The notes beneath the pieces are model-generated. The model made no database searches, was not told the origin of the DNA, and saw only the letters and a list, made by a program, of their open reading frames with translations. From Molanna angustata (Eukaryota > Arthropoda > Insecta > Trichoptera > Molannidae), in contig OY754990.1 in assembly GCA_963576475.1 (NCBI GenBank), forward strand, positions 6,584,751 through 6,648,750: a stretch of DNA of 64,000 nt, written 5' to 3'. Below are positions 21,605 through 32,943 of this stretch, piece after piece (positions within the stretch are counted from its first letter, which is position 1; every line of letters starts with the position of its first letter). The position numbers and the translations under genes were made by a program.

Positions 21605-21872
21605 AAACATTTTCTCTGTTACGCAAGAGACAAAAGTCTGTTTCCAAAATAGTTTTTGACAATTACATAAGATCAACAGAAAAGTCTATTCAAAGAGATC
21701 CAAAAAAAATTTGGACATACGTTAAGTCTAAACGATCATCTAATTATTCACCTGAATGTCTCAATTATGGAGATGTTACAGCTAATAATGCCAAAGAATC
21801 CGCGAATTTACTCTCTGAATATTTCTCGTCCGTGTTCTCACAAAATCAAAATGGAATTTTTTCTGTGTTAAA

Positions 21873-22440
21873 TCTGTAATTTTGCACGAACCAAAACTAC
21901 AATAGCGATGGGGTCTTTTCTTAGAGTTTGCATTTTGCAAGTTTTCCATTTTTAATGTTTATAACGACGACGCACCGACACAACAAAACAACAACAAAAA
22001 TGGCGACCAATGGCGACTTATCTTAAGACGCCGAGGCTGCCGAGCTACAAACAATATTGCCATATAATTAAATCAAAATATAATGCATTAGTAAAACGGT
22101 AATATAACAAATTAATTTGCTGTTTTTTTTATATTCATTAAATACAGAAATATTATTTGTTTTAGTTAAAAACTATTTAGAAATAAAAAAAATTCAATAC
22201 CAATCTCTAGAAAATAATAATAACATAAAAAAATATTTTTTACTGATGGCTACACTGTCGTCGCCGCCACCGATGGAACGGGCAGGAATTAAAAGTGGAA
22301 GAGAGAGGGACAGAGATATATATCCCTCTCATTCACTTGCGAAGTAGGTATCGGTTTGTTATGCCCGAAAAAAAAATATTGCCGAAAAACAACGATTTTT
22401 ATTTTTTTTTCCACGGCAACATTTCTGAAAGCAGCTAGCG
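21873..22440. other. AT-rich interval, no gene seen
   Basis: Generic sequence with a short (ACAACA)n-type patch near 21980. No motif on either strand. Confidence 0.4.
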
Positions 22441-23330
22441 CTCGTTGCGGGCCGAAACTTTCAGCTAGCAGCTAGCACGCGCTATGGCACGCGCTCTCTT
22501 GGCGTTCAACTCTGGTGGGCGACGGACGGTTTGGTGTGACGCCGTCATCGGTCGACACGTGCTCCCGATGGCGGCCATATTTTCGACGGCGCAGGAGGTC
22601 TGCTTGACAGGACACGTCACGCGCATGGACGCTGCCGGTGCCACGGAGCCAAGATGAGGGCATCAACAGGGCAGAGGCGCGGAGGCAGGGCGCAGTGTTG
22701 GGCCACCGCAGCAGGGAACGCGGCGGCTCGCAGATTGGACCACGAGGGGCTTTCCGTGTCGTCTTGGGCGTCGGTTCGCCTCCGGTGAGGCTCCCAGCTG
22801 GCCTGCCACCTCTGTCGAGATGCGCCTTCATAACGTTGCCGTGTGGCACGGAGCCAGCCATGGGTGACTGCCTTGCAGAGAAGAGGAAACTATGCCGAGT
22901 ACGAGAAGGACCTGCCAGCCTGACGCAGAGGCTGGGCCCCGCCGGACTTTCAGCCACCACGTGGAAGACAGTGACATGCCTGGAGAAAGGATGTCGCTGT
23001 ACCCTGGGGCTGCACCTTCTGGTCGGCGTCTCTTCGTGCTCGGTTGCGTTTGAGAGTTGGATTGTTATCGTTTTGTTTTGTTATTTGTACTCTGTTGTTG
23101 TTGTGTTTGTTTTTTTTTATTATTTAATTGCCATGGACGAACAATGCTGATATTTTGAATAAATGCGCCGTACTACTACAATTTCATAGTGTCACCATCA
23201 TTTGTCTCCTTTTCTTCCTCACATTGGCTTTGATGTTTCCTCGTGGTCGGAGAGAGGGCTCATCAGGTTAGACACGACGCTTCAGCAATATGTCCCTCGA
23301 TTAAATAAATAAATAAAAATGTTTGAGGTA
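22441..23330. other. GC-rich block of unknown nature, possibly a solo LTR
   Basis: It starts with repeated CAGCTAGC words (22431-22480) and is strikingly GC-rich to about 23050. It ends in a TTG/TTT-rich stretch with an AATAAA signal at about 23158 and the segment TGGTCGGAGAGAGGGC near 23255. Both strands are open for about 160-170 codons, as expected from GC content alone; neither frame shows a conserved domain. The order GC-rich leader, polyadenylation signal, T-rich end would fit an LTR or a foreign insert. I cannot identify it. Confidence 0.35.
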
Positions 23331-23649
23331 AATACACAATAACCATAGAAAACGTAAAATATGTCTATAGTTGAAGATTACGTAACTGACGTTTCATTTT
23401 TCACTGAAATACGCAAAAGAAATTTAACCTTCCCTAAAATTTTAACTTTTACTAAAAACTAAAAAGGGTCAAAAGTTAGTATATCTAGCATAATTTTTGT
23501 GAAACTTCCCCTCTTTTAGTATTGAGTGCCGGATTCGTCGTTCTTTTTTCCAGGATAGATTTTACCAGCACACTAATATCTTGCCATATTACATTGACAC
23601 GGCGGAATAGAGTTTTTTAATGTATTATTTGTGAACATATTTTCAGACA

Positions 23650-25360
23650 ATGGACACTCCAGTGAACCAAAGGACAAAAATAAAAGTGGAATATACTCCT
23701 TCAATTGACAAATGTATAAGTGAAGAATTTCCTGATTTCCCAATTGAAGAATGTGAAAAAGATTTAAAAAAAGAAATCGAAGAGCAATCAGTCATTGGAA
23801 ATGAAGAACAAATAAATATACCTATACTTAGAAATCACGTCGGTGGGAAGACATTATCTGAAAAAGGAAATTTAAACAGTCATAAACTAATTGATTCAGG
23901 TGAAAAACCACATGAATGCACTGTCTGTGGGAAGACATTTTCTCAGAGAAGATATTTAAACGTACATAAACTAATTCATTCGGGTGTAAAACCGCATGAA
24001 TGCAATGTCTGTGGGAAGCCATTTTCTCATAGAGGATATTTAAACGTACATAAACTAATTCATTCGGGTGTAAAATCACATGAATGTAATATCTGTGGGA
24101 AAACATTTTTACGAAGAGGACAATTAAACTAACTCATTCGGATGAAAAACCACATGAATGTAATGTCTGTGGGAAGACATTTTATCGTAGAGGAGATTTG
24201 AACATACATAAACTAATTCACTCGGGTGTAAAATCACATGAATGCAATGTCTGTGGGAAAACATTTTATCAAAGAGGACACTTAAACACACATAAACTAA
24301 CTCATTCGAATGAAAAACGACATGAATGTAATGTCTGTGGGAAGACATTTTTTCGTAGAGGAGATTTGAACTTACATAAACTAATTCATTCGGGTGTAAA
24401 ATCACATGAATGCAATGTCTGTGGGAAAACATTTTATCAAAGAAGACAATTAAACTCACATAAACTAACTCATTCGGATGAAAAACCACATGAATGTAAT
24501 GTCTGTGGGAAGACATTTTATCGTAGAGGAGATTTGAACATACATAAACTAATTCATTCGGGTGTAAAATCACATGAATGCAATGTCTGTGGGAAAACAT
24601 TTTATCAAAGAAGACAATTAAACTCACATAAACTAACTCATTCGAATGAAAAACCGCATGAATGCACTGTCTGTGGGAAGACATTTTTTCAAAGAGGACA
24701 ATTCAACGCACATAAACTAATTCATTCGGGTGAAAACCCACATGAATGCAATGTCTGTGGGAAGACATTTTTTCGAAAAGGAGTTTTAAATATACACAAA
24801 CTAACTCATTCGGATTAAAAACCACATGAATGTAATGTCTGTGGGAAGAAATTTTTTCGTAGAGCAGATTTGAACATACATAAACTAATTCATCGGGGTG
24901 TAAAATCACATGAATGTAATGTTTTGGGAAAATTTTTTTCGTAGAGCAGATTTGAACATACATAAACTAATTCATCGGGGTGTAAAATCACATGAATGTA
25001 ATGTCTGTGGGAAAAATTTTTTTCAAAAAGGAGTTTTAAACAAACAAAAACTAACTCATTCGGATGAAAAACCACATAAATGCAATGTCTGTGGAAAGCC
25101 ATTTTCTCAGACAATATTTAAAAAAACACAAACTAACTCATTCGGATGAAAAACCACATAAATGCAATGTCTGTGGAGAGCCATTTTCTCAAAGACGATA
25201 TTTAAACAAACACAAACTTACTCATTCGGGTGAAAAACCACATTAATGCAATGTCTGTGGAAAGCCATTTTCTCAAAGACGATATTTAAACGCACATAAA
25301 TTAATTAATTCGGGTGAAAAATCACATGAATCATTTAATGATTTGGCGTATATTTTGTGG
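23650..25360 (+). pseudogene. C2H2 zinc-finger array, about 17 fingers, decayed
   Basis: ATG at 23650 follows a splice-acceptor-like TTTTCAG, so this may be a terminal exon. An acidic leader of about 60 residues precedes one degenerate finger and then about 17 C2H2 fingers of 28 residues (CNVCGKTF...LN-HKLTH). Linkers alternate SGVKSHE and SDEKPHE. Lesions: a 10-bp deletion at about 24133 between AAACT repeats, TAA for GAA at 24815-24817, a short deletion in the CxxC of a finger at about 24922, a frameshift at about 25110, and TAA at about 25244. Intact genes of this type are DNA-binding nuclear proteins. Here no more than about eleven consecutive fingers remain in one frame. Either a pseudogene or a badly sequenced locus. 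Confidence 0.88.
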
Positions 25361-25450
25361 TAGTTAATATTAACGTGACCAGAGACGAGATTGTTGATGG
25401 AAGAAACGTGAAATCATGCATTGCCCACTTATACGTGAAAAAAAAAAAAA

Positions 25451-25485
25451 AGTACAAAGTGTCGTGTAAACCGACACTTTGTACT
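25451..25485. repeat. 14-bp perfect hairpin
   Basis: AGTACAAAGTGTCG and CGACACTTTGTACT (25451-25464, 25472-25485) around a 7-nt loop TGTAAAC, directly after an A-run. It could be a terminator-like or foldback remnant; function unknown. Confidence 0.85.
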
Positions 25486-25654
25486 CGACTGTAGTCACAC
25501 AGAAAGTAGCAGACCACTATATTATTGGGTTGAAAATAACAAATAATGACGAACCAGAAGTAGCGGGTGGCAAAAAAAAAAACAATATTACTATTCTTAA
25601 CAATAATATTGTCTCCAATTTATTAAATGAAGTCGAATGGAGAAATATGGAACA

Positions 25655-26226
25655 TATATTTTATTTTATTTTATTTGGGACACTTACAGACATTGACAAT
25701 CGCATACAAGAAAGTATAATATCTTAATAATTTATATAATATCAACATCCTATTGGAAGTGAACACAACATGCGAAGTTCATCAATATTTCATACAAACA
25801 TATTCAAGCATCCGAGATAAAAACAATAAAAAAAAACTTTATAAATAAGCCATAATTATACAAATCCTATAAAAACATAAACATGCATATATAAAACAAT
25901 AAAAATTACATAGTGAATATAAAGAAGCATAAATACAACAATAAAAAGTAATGAAACTTGTGCATATAACAATAAAAAGCAATGAAACATGACACATTAA
26001 CATAAATTCTCCTCTCTACTCAGAATCAATAGCATTCTTTTTTGAAATACCTCTCTTGTGTTGGAGAAGATATCAACTATGTTGGAGTTGCTGTGACTAT
26101 TGTAAATACGGCACATGCGATACAATGGATTAAAAAATGATATGTTAGATTTACAGAACCCTATGTGAAAATATTTGGGTTTCTTATTGATTTAATATTG
26201 ACGTTATATTTCAATTCATTGACCAG
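25655..26226 (-). pseudogene. LINE 3' end: C-terminal codons, 3' UTR and A-rich tail
   Basis: On the minus strand from 26226 the frame includes LYRMCRIYNSHSNSNIVDIF and NTREVFQKRMLLIL, a LINE ORF2 end (compare INRMINLFNSYEKNADLDIF at 63.5 kb), followed by an AT-rich UTR. The plus-strand TATTTTATTTTATTTGGGAC at about 25660 is its A-rich tail. It is 5'-truncated exactly where the plus-strand LINE relic begins. Confidence 0.65.
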
Positions 26227-26228
26227 CT

Positions 26229-28300
26229 GTGTGTCCATGCCCATTAAAATTATACCAAGAAATTTATGATACTTTTAATAATATATACAATAAGGCAAGA
26301 AAAGAAACAATTGTATCTGAAAAGAAAATAAAAAACTTATGGATTACAAACTCTTTGAAACAAATGATTATAAAAAGAGACTATCTGTTTAGACATTGGA
26401 AAAACTCTCCTGGTGATACTATTAGGAGACTTGAATACACTAAATGGAGAAACAAAACAAACAAATGTATAAATAACGCTAAAAATAATTACAGAAAACA
26501 AATAATTAATGAAAACATTGGAAATTACAGAAAGTTGGCAAAATATAAATGAATGGCTAGGAAGAGAAAAACTGTCATTGGATAGTGTTATAGAAAAACA
26601 TATGAATAAACAAGGAAACATGAAAATTATATGCAACGAATTCGCAGATACATTTTCAAACGAAATTGAAGACATAAATGTAATGTAAAATTTTTAAAAA
26701 GATCAGAATATTGATCACTCAATGAGGATGAAAAAAGTTTCTACAGAAGAGGTAATTAAATGTATCGATAAAAAGTCAGTAAAACATTATATAGGACCGG
26801 TGATTTCTAGATTAATTAATTTATCTATCGAAAAAGGAATGTTTCCAGAAATGTTAAAGTTATCTATAATTAGACCAATTTACAAACAAATTTAAAATAA
26901 TAAACCCAATTCAATATGGATTTCAAAAAAACAAAAGTAAAAATTCATTACTAAGTAAGTTTACAGATGAAATAAATGAACATTTGGATAAGAAAAAACA
27001 TGTAGTTGCACTGTTTATAGACTTCAAAAAAGCATTCGATACTCTTGACAGCCAAATACGGAGTGGCAACTGGATCAATCACTGGACCATTATGCTACAT
27101 TATGCATGTCAATACACTCGGAAATGTCATTAAATACTGTAGCAAATACATGTTTGCGGATGATCTAGGAATTTTGTATGCAGATTATGATACGACTATC
27201 ATCGAAAAAAACATCCAACATGACCTAAATAACATATTTAAATGGGCCCATGATAACGGAATTATTGTAAATGTGAAGAAAACGTAATATGTACACATAA
27301 TGTCATATCATTCAAAACATAAAAATGTAGCATTCAAAATTGTTGGACATACCTATTAATGCATGCATAAAAATTATATTGATTGTGCATGTACAGAAAT
27401 TGAAAAAGTTGACCAATACACATACCTAGGATTACAGATTGATAATACATTTAATTGGAGTAAACACGTAGAACTCATTTGTACAAAATTAAATTCAATG
27501 TTGTGTAATTTTTATATGTTAAAGGGTAGTGTTTCTCGGGCCATACTATATTCTATGTACTATTCTATGGTCGACTCGATCGTCAGCTACGCGTTAACTT
27601 GTTACGGCTTAACGTACCCAATACACACCAAAAAAATTAAACAAATTCAAATCAATTTCTTGAAAATATTGGTGGACAATAATACAAAAAAATCATGTAA
27701 TAGCCAATACGAAAAATTATTTGAAATATGTAAAATACTCCCAATACAAAATAAAGTAAAACAGTGCATCATTTTGGAAGAATACAAAAATTAATCTCTT
27801 AAAACAGAAATAAGTCACATATATGGGAGCTGGCTGGCGACGGAGCGTGCCCTGCAGGTACCTAAGACAAACAACGTGTATGGAGATCGTACCAGGAAAC
27901 ATCTTGTACCGCATATTATCAACGCGTTGCCGATTAAAATAAGAAATATTTTAAAGTCTGACGAAACGAAAATAGTAACTATAAAAAATACTCTTAAACA
28001 TCTGTATCTGAAATCAAGAGTTCGTTAGACTTTAAATTATTATTGTTGATTAATTATAGGTATAATGTATATTATGTGTAAGGTTTATTTCGATTTTTTT
28101 TTCTTTCAAATTTCATTTTTTTTTTCTCTTTCAAATTTTTGTTTAGTAACTGTGTCTTTAATATTTTGAGATAAGTTTATTGAAATAAGTATATGTGAAA
28201 TTTATAATATTATGTGAAAGAGAGAATCTGCTCTGCCAAAAAACTTCTTTGCAGTTTGGCGGAAAATAAAATTGTATTACTTTTTATTAAAAAAATAAAT
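26229..28300 (+). pseudogene. Degenerate CR1-group LINE ORF2
   Basis: Linker ARKETIVSEKKIKNLWITN ... RDYLFRHWKNSP (to about 26552), then a broken polymerase: LFIDFKKAFDTL in a shifted frame near 27015, then GVATGSITGPLCYIMHVN and FADDLGILYADYDT (27045-27287). The C-terminal part (27363-27794) has YTYLGLQIDNTFNWSKHVEL and YYSMVDSIVSYALTCYG. Many frameshifts and deletions (about 26700-27000 is heavily damaged). The 3' UTR has a GCCAAA/TTTGGC hairpin at about 28237-28260 before an A-rich end near 28300. Confidence 0.82.
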
Positions 28301-28324
28301 ATCTTAAAAAAAAACATATTTGAA

Positions 28325-29040
28325 TTATAAATTAGCTATAAACCACTTGTTTTTTGAGTCACTTCGCGACATGTTTCGGAAGCGCTGTCCTTCCATCGAC
28401 CGGCGTGTCGAGACACATGTTGGATTTGTGTGTATCTGTCTGTGAAGCGAGGGGGGTGGCGGTTGAGGGTTGGTTGGGTTAGTGGGGGGAGGGGAGTATT
28501 GTGTGGTGTTTTTGTTTTTGATGGGGAATCTATTAAGTATTGGAGAAGTGTTATGAAAGGTATGGTTATTTATAAGTTTTATGCCGGAATTTATGTTTGT
28601 GTTTATGTATTTCGATCGTTTCATAGTTGTTAAGTCGGTATCCTTTATGTTGTGTTTCGTGTAATAGTTTTAGTTTGTGGTTATTGAATGAGTGATTAGT
28701 TTGGATAATGTGGTTAGCAAATTCTGAGAAATTATTGTTGTTTAAGCATCTTCTGTGTTCGTTAATTCTTATATTTAGGTTGCGTGAGGTCTGTCCTATA
28801 TAGCGTTCGTTACAGTCACCACATGTTATTCTATAAACTTCACTTTTTTCTTTGTAATTTCTTATAGTTTTAGAATTTAATAATGATCTACTGTTGTTGT
28901 TTGTGTGAAATGTAGCTTTGATGTTATTTGGCAGTGTATTTTTTTATTTTTATAGAAATAGGTCCTGTGTATAGAATTTTCCTCCATTTTTGTTCTGTAT
29001 TAAGGTTGTTGGTGTTGAATGGATATATGTATTGGTCAGT
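28325..29040 (-). pseudogene. PLE 3' part: GIY-YIG domain and pLTR
   Basis: Read on the minus strand from about 28950, the sequence encodes VYRITCGDCNERYIGQTSRN, INEHRRCLNNNNFSEFANHI and QTNHSFNNHKLKLLHETQHK, then a proline-rich tail. It is clearly related to the PLE protein at 6922-9430 and is followed by the ribozyme-like segment at 28356-28409. The polymerase domain is missing. It meets a plus-strand N-terminal PLE piece at about 29041, giving an inverted join. Confidence 0.85.
28356..28409 (-). ncRNA. Hammerhead-like motif in second PLE (degenerate core)
   Basis: Minus strand: CGC, CGGTCGA + T, stem II GGAAG/CTTCC, GAA, stem III AC-AT-GT, C at the cleavage position, then GCG pairing with CGC. 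It aligns without gaps to 9471-9513. In stem II the pair G-C at 9485 is replaced by A-T here, on both strands of the stem, which keeps pairing. The core again deviates from CUGANGA at U4 and A6. Confidence 0.5.
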
Positions 29041-29268
29041 TGTAAAGTTCTACAATATCAGAAATAACGCCAAAATATACAAGAAACTAGTTCATTCAGA
29101 ACTTACATAATCACTACACCCAATTGAATGGGATCAACTAGACAGCAAAATTAGATATCTTGTTAACCTAGAAGAAACAACAAAGAAAAATACCGTTGAT
29201 AAGAAACTCGACAATCTAAAGACAGAACTAAATAAAACACGACAAAATAAAGATTCAACACCGGTATA
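29041..29268 (+). pseudogene. PLE N-terminal fragment
   Basis: KFYNIRNNAKIYKKLVHSEL, a TAA stop, then SLHPIEWDQLDSKIRYLVNL and NTVDKKLDNLKTEL. This matches residues of the 6922-7371 segment (LLHPIEWDLLDDKVRYLV, NTVDKKIKKLKIEA). It has the opposite orientation to the adjoining 28325-29040 piece. Truncated at both ends. Confidence 0.82.
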
Positions 29269-29274
29269 AGAGAA

Positions 29275-29966
29275 ATGAATAAAAATCGATTTATTTTGTT
29301 AGTTTTATTATTTGTTTTATCTATAATATTAATAATTATGAGACCTAACTCATTTATATAATAAAAAATATATGCTGTATGTGTTTTTTCCTCTTTTTGA
29401 GTTAATGCAACTGTCGATTTGTTCAGGAGAACTTTGTTCTCTTAACATATCGACAATGTTTCAAGCCAGGATACGCGAGAATTGTATGCAGAGGTCTACT
29501 TTTTTCACGGCTTTTCCAAATTTGAAGTCAAAAAACACCAACTTAGAAGCTTCGCAGCATATATGTTCCATAAACGGATTTACTCAGAATTCGGAGTAGA
29601 ACATTTCCTGTGTGTGTGTGTGTGTCTGTGTGTGTGTCCTTCCCCCCCTTATAACTTTTGATCCGCTCAATTTACAGAGCCCAAAATTTCAGAATATATA
29701 AACAGTTATAGGCCTACAAAACTTTTAAACTCAGAATTTTGAATTTTTGTTTCAGTCGGGGGTTATCATCTTTAATTTTTACTTTATTTTTCCATATATC
29801 TCAGAAACCATAAAAGCTAGGACGCTGAAAATTTGCACAAACATATACAAATACAAAATCTCAAAAAAAGTTTTTTCAAAAAAATTCCAGGGTTTCTCAA
29901 ACATTTTTTATGAAGAAAAATATTTTTTTTATGATAAATTTTTGAGTTTAACTGCCCATATTTCCA
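29275..29966. other. AT-rich interval with a (TG)n run
   Basis: A GTGTGTGTGTGTG microsatellite at about 29609-29636 is followed by a C-run and AT-rich DNA. Short ORFs only; nothing recognised. Confidence 0.4.
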
Positions 29967-30125
29967 ATTTGAAAAAGAACCTATGTAGTTAAACATCAAT
30001 ACACATCACGCCGTATCACTAATTTATGTGATCGTAAAAGTTTTTTCGTGGACGTATTAAGTACATACAATTGATTACATTTCATTATTACAAACACATA
30101 TTACTATCTTTAAGTAAGTAGATAG
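29967..30125. repeat. Left arm of a long inverted repeat surrounding the Gypsy element
   Basis: GAAAAAGAACCTATGTAGTT, CACGCCGTATCACTAATTTA and TTAAGTAAGTAGATAG are mirrored, in reverse order and orientation, at 35977-36136, at roughly 80% identity by eye. The Gypsy provirus was inserted in the spacer, right next to the other arm. Confidence 0.85.
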
Positions 30126-30410
30126 AAACTTTTTTTAAGAAAAATAAATTTAAACGGATTTCTAAATCATGTTTGTATTATTAATCTTTTTCCTATCTTA
30201 AGTCTGAAGCTACCTAATTTATTAAATCACACTAACGCAATATTGAAGATTTTTTAATTTATTATGGAAACGACTGTCTATAAACTGTAGAGAACAAAAT
30301 ATATGTAGGTACTTTAGTGAATAAAAATAAAACATGTAATGTACAGAAAATAATATCTAATATTTAAAAAAAAATAATAAATTACATTTTATAATTATTT
30401 AAAAAGGATT
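30126..30410. other. Spacer of the inverted repeat
   Basis: AT-rich spacer between the arm at 29967-30125 and the Gypsy insertion; no ORF. Confidence 0.4.
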
Positions 30411-30414
30411 CTAT

Positions 30415-30578
30415 TTTAGGTATTTAACCTACTTGATGTGATTGATCAAATGAAAAGCGTGTTCTGGTTGAAGTTGTTTATTTGACGGTGCCGCGAGAGA
30501 ACTGGCGAGCGTGCGACATGGTGGGGATATTTATAATGTTGGCAAACCGGAGGGGTTTACCGCTTCGTATCCCCAACA
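30415..30578 (-). repeat. Gypsy 3' LTR
   Basis: 164 bp, nearly identical to 35813-35976 (GACGG/GGCGG, GCGACATG/GCGGCATG, TTTACCG/TTTGCCG are visible differences). Unusually short for a Gypsy LTR. Confidence 0.93.
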
Positions 30579-31492
30579 GTGCTCACCCTCAAGTGATAAC
30601 GTTATATAAAAAAATCGTACATGTTATAAAAAATTGACAAAAATGTTTGTTATAAATCTTAATAATAAAACAATACAATCACAGTTTGAGAAACACTGAT
30701 ATGTGTAGTGTTGATACAACATAAAAGGTTTGTTTATAAAATATATCGGTTGTACAAATGGGTCGGTGGAGTCAGTGTCTTATCGTAATTGTTCCGCAGT
30801 ATCATATTACATGTTTAATATTTATCAGTAGCTGCGAGCCGATTAGTCATTATAAATATATTTTTGAAAAATGCATAATAAATGAAATTATATTTATGAA
30901 ATAAAAAGCAAACTAGACTTTCTCGATTTTTCGTCTGGAATCAGCGATTAGGCCTTAAATCGCCGACTCAAGCGCGTTTTGAATAAAAACAATGTCGTTC
31001 AAAGGTTGTCACAAGGCGTCCTCTGGGAAAACAATTGAAAAACATTTATTATTGAAGTTGCTATTATGCTGAATAGAAATATGTTGAGTAGAAAATAATA
31101 TGTAACATCAAAAATCTAGTTTGAGCCATGGTCTTAATATAAGTTGCAATATTGGCAAAAATGCTTCTTTGTAAATAAAATAGGAACGTTTAAATTGAAT
31201 GTACATAGTTCACAAGAAAATGATTCACATTATATAGTTTAGAAACACTGACATAATATAACACTAGATAAGAAATAGGTATCATTTGGGTATCATACAA
31301 GACGAAAAATGTCGGGTAAAATGTTTATGTGGCACTGTAGAATTATGAAAGTCTATTTGGGATTTTGGTTTCCAAGACGAGTAGCTGTGTAAGCCTCTTC
31401 AGTCCTGGTCTATCCGGTGTTGCCTAGGCGTGAACAGAAAAATGTGTTGCCTGGCCGTGTTTGCTTGAACCCCATGTTGGGGCTTGGGCTTC

Positions 31493-32930
31493 TCAATTTG
31501 CTTGAAACGAAAAACGTACTGGTTTTCTGATGACTCGACCAGCGCGAGTTGCTAACGTTGTTGACGGTGCAGGTGCATTGTTGGTGAAAACATGTGTCGA
31601 GGAATTTGCTGAACGAGCAGGTTCCGCTTGCAACACAGGTACACGTGTGTGTTCACTGAAATTTGACTCAGCGATCGGTAAATGAAGGGGTGCAGTAATT
31701 GGACATTGCCTCGAGTTGTTTGTGTCTGTCAAATTAGTTGACAAAGGAATTGAGTCTTCTGTCCGCAACATGTAGGCAGGTTTCAGACGATCAATAGAAA
31801 CGGTGACAACTTTTGAGGGTGTTTGGATTTTGAAAAATTTTGGGTGCCGTTCCAAGACTTGGTAAGGACCTTCATATGGAGGCGTAAGCGGTTTTTTCAC
31901 CTCTCTCCTCAGGAAAACATGGGAGCTTGTCTCCAGGTCTGGAGATTGAAAAGTAGCCCTGGTCGCGGCAGGGCGTCTTCCAGGTGAGGGAAAAGTGTTG
32001 GTGAGAAAATTGATGAGTGAGGTGGTATAGCTGGTGTCGTTGATTTTTGGCTTAGATGGCACAAAAAAATCACCAGGTAGTCTCGGCGATGCGCCGTAAA
32101 CCATTTAGGCTGGGCTGTAACCGGTGTCTTGTTTGAGGGCGGAGCGTAACCCTAACAAGATAATAGGAAGTTCTTGAGTCCAGTGAGTGTTATCATCGCA
32201 ACGTGCCTTGATGGCAGCCTTAAGGGTTCTGTGAAACCTCTCAATTTTCCCATTGGCTTTGGGGTTATATGCGGTCGTTCTTCTTCTATCTATACCGAAC
32301 TTCTTAGCGAGCTGGTTAAATAGATCAGACTCGAACTGGCGTCCTTGGTCTGAAGTCAAATAAGCAGGGCATCCGAATCTGGAAATCCACGTCGTAACGA
32401 GAGCATCGGCTACTGTCTCTGCTTTTATGTTCTGCACAGGAACTATTTCAGGCCAGGATGTTTCACGATCAATCATTGTGACGCAGTATCTGTTGTCCTG
32501 TGAAATCGCCATTGGACCGATTATTCAATATGTAGGTGTTCGAATCGGCTCACGGTCGGAAAATCGCCAAGTAGCGAGATCGTATGTCGACCGACTTTTG
32601 CCTTTTGACAATGTAAACAATGCCTCGCCCACTGTGAAACATCTTTGTTTATGTTCGTCCAAATGTATCTCTGTGTCATTAAACGTCGAGTTGAGTTGAT
32701 ACTTGGATGACTCATATTGTGTATCTTATCAAACGCCTTTCTTCTAAATTTCGAAGGTAGGTATAATCTCGCTTGCTTCATCGATATCTCGTATGCAAGT
32801 TGATGACCCGTGTCAGTCACGCTTATATTTTTGAAATGAAGATTACTCTGCTTTTTCAGCTCGCGTAATTATTCATCTTTTTCTTGTTCTTTCGCGAGTT
32901 CACCGAAGTCGAATAAGATCGGAAGATGTA
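31493..32930 (-). pseudogene. Gypsy integrase
   Basis: The zinc-binding region has HNMSHPSINSTRRLM and HCLHCQKAK (HHCC). The core has TSDQGRQFES (second Asp) and NPKANGKIERFHRTLK (Glu). The first catalytic Asp codon, expected after HLHI, has lost one base at about 32522, shifting the frame and producing a stop. A TAA at 32105-32107 replaces the Glu expected before MVYGASPRLPGDFF. The C-terminal part includes PPYEGPYQVLERHPKFF and VSIDRLKPAYM, the usual chromodomain-less tail. It acts in DNA integration in intact relatives; here it cannot. Confidence 0.9.
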
Positions 32931-32943
32931 CTTCTTCTATACG

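Larger units (their letters stand above)
19110..21872 (+). mobile_element. CR1-type LINE relic: ORF1, endonuclease and linker of ORF2
   Basis: It carries ORF1 (19249-20013), a 330-bp AT-rich spacer, then the endonuclease and start of the polymerase linker (20348-21872), interrupted by a PLE unit at 21366-21604. The polymerase itself is absent, so the 3' half is lost. The start contains GAGTTCGATCCCCGC (about 19125-19145), a tRNA T-arm-like word. This family differs from the 56-kb LINE: its ORF1 has no PHD finger. Confidence 0.75.
20348..21872 (+). pseudogene. LINE apurinic-type endonuclease and linker, broken
   Basis: FYQNVRGLRTKTNEF (endonuclease N-terminus with the metal-binding Asn) and VVLVSETWL (catalytic Glu) come first. 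After a frameshift near 20540-20620 follow RCVIHICCVYLPGVSP, FIVIGDYNIPNIDW (GD-N motif) and ILDLVLSNSTL. The last His motif is present as PEDPHHKSLL. The linker continues after the PLE insertion as STEKSIQRDPKKIWTYVKSK and ANLLSEYFSSVFS to about 21872. At least two frameshifts plus the insertion; no polymerase. Confidence 0.82.

Noticed and set aside
22472..23150. Two overlapping ORFs of 160-170 codons on opposite strands
   Set aside because: Both arise from GC-rich composition; neither has a recognisable domain or start context.
23828..25114. Long minus-strand open frames across the zinc-finger region (HRHCIHVILHPNELVYV repeats)
   Set aside because: They are the antisense of the plus-strand finger repeats; the plus strand shows real C2H2 spacing and linkers.
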